Shown: positions 23,741-35,857 of the stretch, in pieces | Layout: every line of letters begins with the position of its first letter | Position numbering within the stretch: the first letter of the stretch is position 1 | DNA from: Dipylidium caninum | Lineage: Eukaryota; Platyhelminthes; Cestoda; Cyclophyllidea; Dipylidiidae | Length of the DNA: 64,000 bases | Direction of reading: 5' to 3' | NCBI GenBank assembly: GCA_017562135.1 | Contig: QEYB01000599.1 | Coordinates: 1 to 64,000, forward strand | Translations under genes and position numbers: made by a program | Notes under the pieces: generated by a model | Database searches by the model: none | What the model saw: only the letters and a program-made list of their open reading frames with translations | Told to the model about the DNA's origin: nothing

Positions 23741-24250
23741 GTCAGTGATACAGCCGAGCAGGAAAACGAGTTCGATAACTCCTAAGTAAAAACCACAGCA
23801 TTTTTTTTTTAAATACTTCAATGTTTTTGCCATTCCTCTTTCCTTCCTTTCGCAAGCCCTACCGATCCATTAATAATTCACTAGTAGAGTTGCACTAGAA
23901 GTCCACCAGTATTGTCTTTTTACTATTGGAAAAACATGTTCTTGTCGTTTTCTTTATCTGGTGATTGCATAATATTGCCTCTTGATTTCAGAACTAAGAG
24001 AGTAGAGGACAGTAGCATGCTAGAATGAAATACCTTCGCGTAACAGGATCTTTGTCTACTCTTGACCTATCATAGGTAGCGAGTTCTTTGTACGAATCCT
24101 ATAATTCCAACCCCAAAAACATTTTCCTCTTTCGGTGGCATGCTCTAAAGCTAAAGTTTAAACTCTTCCTCTTGTCGATCTTACTTGGAGTTTTCGACTT
24201 TTTTGTAAACGCTTGGCAAGGATCACTCATTCCTCCGACAATGTTCGGTG
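23741..24250. other. Sequence after the last STT3 exon
   Basis: Expected to be an STT3 intron. An open frame at 24088-24270 (+) has a hydrophobic segment but does not resemble the next STT3 segment. It runs straight into the duplicated CUEDC2 block at about 24251. Confidence 0.55.
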
Positions 24251-25347
24251 TACGCCGACAAATCTCGTAACTTTTATCAATCAAACCGGTAGAGAATAAC
24301 GAGCTTCAAGCACCTGCGAAAGACCTGCCTCCTACATGGTCAAGATGGAGCACAAGCTACTCTAATCATTTATGTTGTATTGCAACGTAATGTCATAAAA
24401 TCCGATGAAGTGATTATGTGGCTGACATAGACAAATGCAGGAAGTGTTACACAGAAGTCTGTGAGCAAAATGCACTTAATGGAAGTGGTACTTGCGTCCA
24501 GCTTTCAGGTAGACAGACTTTGGCATATCAGGATACTCCTTTTTGATCTCAATGTAGCGTTTTCCTGTAGTGTCCACCACCTTACCATCCAGGTAACGCA
24601 GTTTACTGCCTTCGTTCTGCAAAATAAAATAGTCCAAGCACTCTTGAGTACTTAAATCGCATCTACTCGACTTGGCAACATTTGAAACCCCTGTTCTATG
24701 CAGTCGTTACCCAGTTCGGCATAATTCACCCCACCATTATCGGGATAGCAACCTCAAAATATGTGACATGGTCGAACAACGAGGTAGCTTATAATCCCCG
24801 CGAATAAGTAACAGCTTTATAAAAATCACCTATGATTATAAATCCGAGAATTACAAATATGTTCAGGGGTGGTGCTATCCGATTTCGCGGGTATTATGCG
24901 CGTAAGTGGACTTTTTCGGCGATTATTTTGGCTTTAAAACGGAGAGGTTTTTCCCATATGCAAATGGGAAAATCGGTAATAAACGCAGTATGCCAGAGAA
25001 GAGGTAACTAAAGGTTTCTATTTACCAAAGGCACAAATGATTTGAAGATAATAGTTATGGCAGCGGTTACCTCTGAGGCAATGATGTCTTTTCACAGCCT
25101 ATAAAGCTCCTCTCTGGCAAGGGGATGAAGCCCAACTATGATGAAACCTGCCACACTAATATAAAAAGGTAAATCTATTGAGAAGTAAGTAAATGCTTGA
25201 CATATATAGCCTCATCCAATTGTCGATTATGTACAGTCAGGCCTATACCATTAAAAATCATCTACCGGTTACCTTTAAAGGACCACAGATAGATCTGGCA
25301 GAAATGTTTTCTACCGTTGACGAGGAAGGGAAAGTTTCATACCGTTC
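24251..25347. repeat. 1.1 kb direct duplication, copy 2
   Basis: Second copy of 18229-19326, about 6.02 kb downstream in the same orientation. Homology stops sharply after the word 'ccgttc' at 25347, in the middle of what was a CUEDC2 exon. The left edge abuts STT3 intron-like sequence. It joins two otherwise incomplete genes. Confidence 0.93.
24476..25346 (-). pseudogene. Truncated duplicate of CUEDC2-like 3' exons
   Basis: Holds the complete last exon (24476-24616) and 74 bases of the penultimate exon (25273-25346) of the CUEDC2-like gene. The upstream part of the penultimate exon and all earlier exons are missing. The terminal exon reads in frame to its stop, with only one visible coding substitution-type change relative to copy 1. 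It cannot make a normal protein without 5' exons. Confidence 0.85.
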
Positions 25348-25894
25348 TACCTTTTCGCCTGCGGCTGTGCATATTGGAAAAATTCTGCTCATGCTTCATG
25401 AAGTACGTATTCCTTCTTTTCTTTATAATCCTCTTTGATTTCATATTTTGAGCGCTTTTGCACTTATGCACCGTTGTTGTAGACATATCCCAAGCATCGA
25501 ATTGTGCTTTTGTCCATTTTATGTTTGCAGGAAGAGATTAACTCGACGAAATCGCGAGGAAAGGCAATGCATTCAATAACGTTCCAGTCTCATTGTCGCC
25601 ATATCATTGAGGCGTGCATCGGTAAATACTCACGTCATTTCTTTTGGTTTACACGATGGCTGATGTTGCCGAATATTGATAAGGATAGAGGCTTGTAAAT
25701 GCATTGCAGTTTCTGATGATTTGTGTTCATTATCTTTCACAGGTAGGTTAAACGAGCATAGGTTTAGAAAATGTCTTAAGTATTTGTGTGTCCGCCTGAG
25801 GTCTATTTCGGCCTATTCGACCTTTTTCGTGGGTAGGCGGCCAAACATCGGGCATATAACGAACCTTTTACTGGGGCGAAACGAAAAAAATTGA
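25348..25894 (+). CDS. 3' exons of an unidentified gene (5' end missing)
   Basis: Three stretches connect in frame with good splice sites: up to 25401 (ending HIGKILLMLHE, donor gtacgt), 25532-25620 (after ttgcag, donor gtaaat) and 25754-25894 (after ttcacag, stop TGA). The spliced tail is about 95 residues, basic, and includes SRGKAMHSITFQSHCRHII and RKCLKYLCVRLRS. I do not recognise the family. The 5' part is absent because the frame runs left into the duplicated CUEDC2 block, which is coding only on the other strand. Either the start of this gene was lost at the junction, or the exons are fortuitous. Confidence 0.4.
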
Positions 25895-26373
25895 AGTCTT
25901 AGCCTTTAGAAACGATTAAAATATTTATGGAACGTTGGACGAGCGCACCGATTAGAAAGAGCCACGTTTCTAAACGTGAAAATGCTAGGTAATATTGTGG
26001 GTAAATGCGTTTTAAAATTCGTTTACTAGTTTGGTGCGTAAATTTCCCTGATTTTGCGAGGTGTTTTTTTTTTTTTGTTTATTTAGATAGGCACGATCAC
26101 CTATTTTCCATCCCATTTTCAACACATTTTATCTTCAATTAAAATTAAAAAATCGGCGGAAAATCACAAGCCGACATGTAGTATGTCTGTGACCGAATTG
26201 AGGAAATACAGTGAGGCAAGTTGTGACGCACTCGTGTTCTAAGTGTATATGAGCTATATACTGCGTCTTCCGCTACTCATTGGTCTGGTTGTAATGGCGT
26301 CGAATATATATAAAGCTCCATGAACCCAACTAACACGACCTGCAGTTTTTTAAGACTTTCTTTGTTCTCTATC
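25895..26373. other. Upstream region of the first ATE1 gene
   Basis: AT-rich. Includes a poly-T run near 26067-26077 and a TATA-like element near 26304. No gene seen. Confidence 0.6.
26304..26315 (+). promoter_or_regulatory. TATA-like element upstream of ATE1 copy A
   Basis: The word atatatataaag lies about 60 bases before the ATE1-A start codon. The position is plausible for a core promoter, but AT-rich sequence makes chance occurrence likely. Confidence 0.3.
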
Positions 26374-28265
<1,892 letters not shown>

Positions 28266-31200
28266 AATAGTGGGGCAAAGCATCCCCGGTGAATTATCGT
28301 CTGCATGACAATTTGTGAGAACTAATAACTATGATGATTTTTCTCCCCTGTACAATAACATTGCGTGTGCGTTGATGCTTCTCGTGTTTATTATTTCTTT
28401 TTTTTCCTTTCCCTCGACAACCTGTACACATAGTATGAATAATTACTACACAAATCGTGGTTATTCGTTTGTTTTCTTTTTTTGCGCATTACGGTTGCAT
28501 TTGAGGTATTTCGCAGTGATGTGTCGTGGAGAGCTCTTTAATTTTTTGTCCAAATGTGCTGCTGATTGCGAAGTACACATGCGATGTCCCTCATTAATGA
28601 GCACTTCCACATTCTACTTGCTCCGAATAATAGGCTGCCTTCCCCTCTTTATTTAAAACATTTAATTTAAAATTATTGTGAGACATTCAATGGTCTTTGC
28701 ATGCCGTTAAGGGAGTGCTCCACCACTAGTCTGCATGGTCGCAGACTACTTGTGGTCATATCTCTTTTCAATCCACGCTGTCTCCGTTTTCTCGCTGTTG
28801 CCCCAGGCATGTGCGGATTTCACGCCGCTCCGCTGCCAGGACTGTCGAGCTGTCCCCCTTTCCAACGGAGGGGGGCTTCTACTGGTAATCCGCTAATTTA
28901 AATCTCAACTTTGGAAGGTTTACTAATAGTCGTCCTCTTTTTCGTCCCCTCGGCGTCTTCGTTGAAGCGGGGTCCCGACGAGGCGGATTTTGTCCTCCAC
29001 CTGCAGAACTGCTGGAGAAGATTACTGACACCTACCACCCACTTCCAATTTCGCTTAAGGGAAAATGTTTTGTTTAGCATGGATCTTCTTCTACAACCTT
29101 TTTTCCGCGTTCTCCCTCACCCATCAATTGTTCCCAAGGATCAGGCGACTCGGAGTTGCGACACCACTTGTCCTCTTAGATGTGCCTACGACTCGGTTAT
29201 TCCAACGTCAGAGCAAACACTTTCACTCCCCCAGACCGAGAGGGACATTGTGAACTCGCATGTCTCGGTTGCAGACAGGAGGAGTCTTGGGTGTCGTGGC
29301 TACCGGAGAACGCAACCTGCTCCACTGCCAAAAAACCTTGTTTTCACCAGGACGCCGCGCCGCGACGGTCTCCCCGTGGTGATGCCTTGCCGAATGACAA
29401 GGCCACGTAGATTGCATGGTCACTCGCCGCCACCACTGCTCACTCGCATCCCGCTTTCAGGCCTCACGGCGGGTCATTCACCTGGTGAGTGGCGGCTCCC
29501 CTGGCGCCAGTATGATGAAATTCGTTGTCATCCACATTATGTCGCCATGTAGCGCGTGACATTGGCAGTGGCATACAATATGGGTGCTTGAGTGGATAGA
29601 CTCTCGTGTGAAAAATGCGTATTTCCACGCTCTCTAGGGGATGTACACACTCGAGTGACGCGTGAAGTGTCACGTTGGCAACGACACTGGTGAATGATCA
29701 GCAGAAGGCTCTTTTCGCCGTCTGCGTCCGTTGAAACGGGATCTTCTGTGCCTCCGACTGTGTTGTTTATTGCCCCACCCACCTCGTCGAATTTGCCTCG
29801 GTTTATTCGTTCATCCAAAGTCTCAACTCGTACCAGTTAGGAAACGATGTTTTGTGTTTTGGCGACTTGAAAGCTCAAAAATCCTTCCGTGTCTGCGTCT
29901 ATTTTCTATTTTCCGCCGAAAACAGCTGGCAGCAAACGTGATTTGCATCAAACCCGAAGCGTCGTTCTGCTTCGAAGTAACATCTTCGCAAATTAGTTTT
30001 CGCAAGGCTCTTATAAAAATGAGAACTTGAAGCCCAATATGGGTTTGTGCTCCGCAGTCATATTGGGAGTTGTGTGTGATGAGTCGGCGCATTAGTCGAA
30101 GCTTTGAACAGACTCACCTCCTTAGCTCCTCCAACCCGGTATTGTGGTCGTGATGCTAATTCCATGAAACGTACCAGAGACTGAAGGGACTGTCTGGTGG
30201 GAAGAAATCACCTTGTCTTCAATGCGTTTGGAGCCCAGGCATACGACTCCAGCACGGCCACAACGGCGTGTTCACCCTCATTCCAAACCTTCGTGAGCTG
30301 CCTCTCAGCCTTCTGATGAGAGAATGGGGCCTGCCCTTGGCTCGCCTCACATTCGCCTATTCGGCGATTTTGGCGGGCACAACAAAACTTACGGAGTGGA
30401 GAAGCGTGTCTCAATGTTTCATCAACTACTAACAACGTCGATTTTCACACCGCACTGAGGCAATCCAGTTCTGCAGAGCGTCTACGGGGTCCACTATGAC
30501 GTTGCACGTCATGGCTGCATGAGTTCGACCACCTTCATTGCGGTGGTCGGCGAAGCGGCTTGACTGCGGCACAGCGTGGAAGGCAAAAGGGAGGCAGATC
30601 AAGTCCCCGAGGATCAAGTTTTTACACTGGGCGTAAGCTGCGATGAGACGGACTCAAGTCTAATCTTTCCGGCATCTGTTTCCACTTTTTCGCCGGAAAC
30701 AGATGGATGATTTGCATCAACTTCGCTTGCATTCGTTCGCATTGAATCACAGCGCAACGTCGACAAGCGTGGAGAAAGTTTAATGGGTTCCAGTTAGTGA
30801 ATAAATGTCCCCAAACGTTGGCCTGTCGTCAGGGCGCCGCGGGGCAGACCGTGGCTCATGGCAACCACGAGGAGGATTGCAAGGACGACGACTGGGGAGC
30901 AGTCCGCACGAACCGTTCGTGGCGGGCACCTGCGTCTGAACTAACCCGGGACTGGAGTACAACAGATGACAGGGAAAAACAATGGGACTGCAGTGAATCG
31001 AGCCAGAGCACGAGCATGTGTCCACTTTCGCTGCTTCCTCCGCAATGCACGATTGTCGCCGGTGTGGCACTAAATCATCATCAGTCAGGAGAAAATCCTC
31101 AAAAGGGAAAAAAAACAACTACCACTGCCGATTCGGTGCTGCGCAATGCTACTGCACTGCGACCACATAAGGCTTCACTTAATCTTGATAACGAAACTCC

Positions 31201-33830
31201 TCCACAACAGGAGATTCGACCACCTCCTCCATGTTCACTCGGCATTTCGAAGGCGAAAAGTTGGCAGAAAGTCCTCGGTGTCAGTGGAAGTTATTTGGAT
31301 TAACCATAAAAAACAATACACATAATTGCGCACTTTTTGTTTCCGACAGAGATGCATTCGACGTCCGTTTCGTAGTTTCTAAGTCTAATTGTCAAAAGAG
31401 GGGGAAGGTAGAGCACTTTTTGACAACTTATTCTGGTATAATGACACCGCCCAACGTTCATTGCCATCTTCCCTTCCCACCGCGCCTCGGTTGACAAAGT
31501 TTCTTCCGAAGAAATGTCGGTTTCGATGTGATGAGAGGAGGCAAAATTGACTACGCAAAACTCCCTCCTCCGCGTGAGTTTTGGCTTTCGAGGATTTAAC
31601 GCATTTACTGTGTCAGTCCAGTCAAGAGGATTAAATGTTAGATGTGGAAAAAATCGGCGGATTAACTCACTGGGCTGCCTCTGACGTCTTTCAGTTAATA
31701 CGTGACGATTTTGGCAGCGTGAAATGTGTTTTCGCAGCTTGTCTTGCCGTGCTGTTCTCTCACTTTCAATCACTAATCGCCTTTCTTGCCAATTCACCGA
31801 AAACTAAGTGGTTGTTTTCACCCTCTCGAGGCTATTTGCGGACTTTTACGCAGAAGTGGGGCAGGCTGAAGTCTGACTGACATCGGCGTCGCGTCAGAAA
31901 GCATTCAACTAGCCGACAGGACTAATGAGAGATGCTTAATCACTTTGGTGTGATCCTCCCCCTCTTGCCAACTTACCTAACAGGTTCCATCGTCTCCCTC
32001 CTCTGCCCCCAACAAGGGTGACAACCACAGAGAGGAAGAAGACGAGGAAGTTGTTTCACTAACTTGACGGCACAAACGACGAAGTGGCTTTCAAGGGAGG
32101 TAAAGTTTAATCGTCAGGTTCTGTTGAGCAGGAAGAACTGGAAAGGATTCAGGCGTCCTACCAGTACCGTCGTTGGAGAGCGTTGGTGGGTTTGACAAAT
32201 CTGAAGAAAAAATTGTGCAATTTTTGTGGTCTCGTTAATCCTCTAGTCGAATTTGCAGGGAAACCACGTGCTGACTGTTGACACTGCCGAAAAGCGGCAT
32301 TTCAAAGGGCCGTATTAGCCTCGTTTGCTTTGCCCCTTCTATCAAAATGCTCGAAATGAAATTGTTTATCTTAAAACCGCCTAATTTCCTCGCATTTGAG
32401 GGAAACTTAATTCTAATTCATCCCTTTTTTCTGATATCCTCCTCGTCGATATGTCAGTGAGGGAGGAGCCGATGTTCAGAGCTTTCAGAAAGTAGGCCTG
32501 TAAACATTGCTAATGGCGTATGAATTTTATTGTGAAATCGAAAATTAATGACATATTCTTACACTTTAAGGCGATAAAGCTCTTAACGTAAAGGGTTAAC
32601 GTAAAGGGTCCTAAAATCACGAAAAAGATAAGCTTGTAAAGTGTGTACTATTCTCAGAGAATTAAGCCGATTAACGGAGCAAGCTTTCACGCAAATGTTA
32701 AGATTTGGAGGGTTGAAAGATGCAACTGAACCAGTTATAATGTAAATGAGGCGGTGGGTTATGGCAATTTTTACTTTGTAACCATTTTATAAGCATTCGT
32801 TAAACTATTACGTCCGATTACTTCATAATCATAAAATTTGCTCCTGCGTCTATGAACAGTCAAATCATACTGTAACTGGCAATATTTGGAAGAGGAAAAT
32901 TAACTTGTCATTACCGTTACCCCTAATACGAGGTTAGGTAAAGTTAGGGCAATTAAGTATTATTGTAGTTAAGTATTATTGTAGTGCTTGGTCTAACTTT
33001 TTCAAATGTTGCCTTTCGATTTTATTACTATGGGATTTATAACCTCACGTACCAGACTCCTTATATGAAGGTAATGCTTCTTTTCCATGTATTAAACCTA
33101 AGCAACATTGACGATTATCCTAAATTCTAGGCGTTGATAATTTCTTTAAGAATATAGATAGGTTAATAAATTGACAAAAAGGTAGTCTTTGAAAGTGGTA
33201 AGGAATCCAAAATTGCTAGGACAGAAATAACACAGGAGAAATAGACGCGAAAGGGCATATTTGGGGCAAGTCCGTTTGCCCCTATTTTTTCGAAATTTTA
33301 GAAACTGCACAAGCGAATTTGATTACATTGCCACAGCTCTATAAAGTGAGACATGCGACACTGCTAAATGTTGTGTTAAGGACGCTTAGTGTCGATATTA
33401 ATGCCTTAAAATAGCTTTATTATACATTGTTAAAACAGCCACAATTTATCGTAAAGGCATGAGGAGTACATCAATAGCCGGATCAAAGTTATCTGGTAGC
33501 AATTAAGAAAAGTGGAATCCCTCTGCATTTGGATAACTTGATACTGCTTTAACAAACCATAAATGTGAGCACTTATGCACCGACTATTCTTTATACGATC
33601 ACTGATTATAATTAATAGAGTGATTATGTTCTAACCGTTTAGATGGTCTTTCCTATTACGTCTAAAATATTATCTGAAAAATGGCACCACACCGAGGCAA
33701 TGTATTGTTAGGGCATTATGCTTTGTGCAAGAAATTGCTAATATCCTCGAATTAGCTCTCTCGAATCGAGGATGTGGTGTAATTACGGGCGCAAAATTCG
33801 GAAGTGTACGGGCTGCACTTGCCCTTGGCG
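28266..33830. other. Spacer between the two ATE1 genes, no recognised gene
   Basis: About 5.6 kb. 28.7-31.9 kb is distinctly richer in GC than the rest; 32.3-33.8 kb is very AT-rich. It holds a dispersed repeat copy (30113-30400). Some stretches look coding-like without being identifiable: 28911-29552 and 30797-31303 (+) are open for 213 and 168 codons, 31984-32067 (+) is open after an 'acctaacag' site and ends in an acidic EEEDEE tract, and 32122-32281 (+) reads EELERIQASYQYRRWRAL before a stop. These could be fragments of one rapidly evolving gene or decayed mobile DNA. I cannot choose between these. Confidence 0.45.
30113..30400 (+). repeat. Dispersed repeat, copy 2
   Basis: Same family as 3445-3720, same order of shared blocks, with this copy somewhat longer. 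It lies between the two ATE1 genes. No coding capacity, terminal repeats or target-site duplications could be recognised by eye. Confidence 0.65.
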
Positions 33831-35681
33831 ATGTTTTCCACAGTGCGCCTAATAGGCGAGAAGGATGATCGCACTTGCGGATACTGCAAGGATTCGACGT
33901 CTCGCAAGTCATCTTGGTGTAAGCGTCTAATAACTATTAATTGGTAGACATTGTTACGGACAAGCTTACCGTCAATGACTATAAAATTCTGATGGATAGT
34001 GGATGGCGTCGGTACACTATTGCAATTTTCTCTTTTATTCTAGCTTTAGTTGTGGAACTCTCACTTATAAGCCGTGCAACAAGAAAACATGCTGTCCTGC
34101 CTACACAATCCGATGCGATGCGGTGAACTTTCGTATTTCAAAAGCCCAGAAGCGCGTTTTACGCGTTGTCAACAATTTCCTAAATACTGGCGTGATACCT
34201 AATACTTCTACAAAGTTTGACAAGACAACGGACTGCCGCGGAGATCGGCCTCTTGATTTTGCTGATTCCCAAAATATTTCCCAAACTGTGAAACCAAATG
34301 CCGCTGGCGACTCAGGAGTTTTAGGTGTTGACAAAGTTCCCCCGAGAACGGGCAGATCGGGTTCAGCAAGACGCAGAAGATGGCAAGCTTTGCAAGACCG
34401 CATGATGAAACGGGCGAGGGAGTCAGGAGTTTCATATGATGAAGTTTTGCGGGTCTGTCTTACTTTCATCGTAATCAACTTTTGTCTTCGAAGTTTAAAA
34501 AATACGGATTTTTTCTTACAGGAGTATCTCATCCGGCGCAAAATGCGGTTAGAAAAAAATAAGCCTAAAGAGCTAGAGAGTTACCTCACTTCTGTACCAC
34601 CGAATGATAAAGCTGCTCACTTTCTGGATGTAGGTTATTCTCATTTAATAAGAATATTTCTTATTGTTATTGTTTACTCTTCTTCATTGTACTCAAAATA
34701 GATACGCCTTTGTAGAAGTTCTCCCAAGTCATCTAATTTCGAATCAACCATGCTTGACGAATTTAAACTCTATTCAGCTTATCAAATATCCGTTCACAAT
34801 GATCCGCCAGAAAAGGTAAAACTCACTGGTTTCACTAGATTTTTGGTCGATTCACCGTTAGTGGTAAGTTCAATGGACTGGATTATGTTTTTCAAATTGA
34901 TGTTGGCTTCCAATATCTGAATTTTTCATTCTTTATCGTCTCCAGAGCGAAAACGATGCGAGATCCGAGAGTGCAGGTCCCCCCCAATTTGGATCCTATC
35001 ACCAACAATACTGGCTGGATGGCAAGAAGCTGATTGCTGTCGGTGTGGTTGATCTTGTCCCGGGTTGCCTTTCCTCCGTCTACTTGTTCTATGACCCTGA
35101 GTATGCTTTCCTCCACCTGGGCACCTATTCCGCCTTGCGGTTCGTTTGAAGTTACTGCTAGCTTCAGTTGCTTAAGCGCGGAGGCTAATTTCAGTGTTTT
35201 TGGATTTTATCATTTCAGTGAGATCGCTTTTATCCGTCACTTGCACCGCACCTATGGGTCGACAGTTCCGGCTTATGCAGACTTTACCCAGTATTACATG
35301 GGCTTCTACATTCATTCCTGCATTAAGATGCGCTACAAGGCCCAGTATTCGCCCTCCTACCTCGCGTGTCCAGAAACTTATGCTTGGGTTCCCGTGATAA
35401 GGTGCCAACGTCTGCTCGACCGATACAAGTACACACGTTTCGCAGAGACGAATGAAGAAAAGCCATATGTGGATTCTGATAATACACTCATCCTCCTCCC
35501 CTTTACCTCCCGAATTGCCTCCTTCTTTCCAAGATCCCGATGTACCATAGAAGGAGACAGAATCGTCACTTCCCTTGCTGTGGCCAAGGGAATACTCACC
35601 GAACACGGGATTCGAATAGTACGGGAGTGGACGGATCTTATTCTTTCTACTGGTATGATGCGTATCGACTTCACTCACTAA
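33831..35681 (+). CDS. ATE1: Arginyl-tRNA-protein transferase, copy B
   Basis: Second N-degron arginyltransferase. Exons: 33831-33918, 33948-34011, 34044-34452, 34522-34629, 34702-34863, 34946-35139, 35219-35681. The start reads MFSTVRLIGEKDDRTCGYC. The CxxC and KKTCCPAYTIRCD cysteines, [27 protein letters not shown] and YKAQYSPSYLACP are all kept, so catalytic capacity looks intact. Compared with copy A, exon order is the same, but this gene has an extra intron (34453-34521) inside the exon matching 26629-27196. One intron is only 32 bases (34012-34043). Protein divergence from copy A is high in the linker and C-terminal tail, so the duplication is old and not an assembly copy. About 490 residues. 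Confidence 0.93.
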
Positions 35682-35857
35682 GCATCATTTTATCTTCATT
35701 TACTTGTTCTCCTTTTTCTAGTATATATTAAATGTTTGACATCATCAGTTTTGTTATTAAGAATATAGGATTATCATAAAATAAGAAAAGAATGTAGTGG
35801 TATACAGCCGCGGTGGTCTAGCCGCAGATAAGTAGAGGAGATGAAAAAGGGAAGGGG

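Noticed and set aside
24088..24270. Hydrophobic open frame as the next STT3 exon
   Set aside because: It does not match the STT3 segment that should follow EHMAAAGVF, and runs into the duplicated CUEDC2 block.
25193..25336. Plus-strand frame extending the orphan gene to the left
   Set aside because: This part is antisense to CUEDC2 exon and intron sequence inside the duplication, so it is probably open only by chance.
28266..33830. Bacterial contamination or horizontally acquired block
   Set aside because: No operon-like frames or bacterial genes; flanked by introns of the two ATE1 genes and contains a repeat also found near Dicer.
35806..35850. Possible tRNA (ccgcggtggtctagccgcag word)
   Set aside because: No cloverleaf with A and B boxes at the right spacing could be drawn, and it lies just beyond the DNAJC21 stop in its 3' flank.
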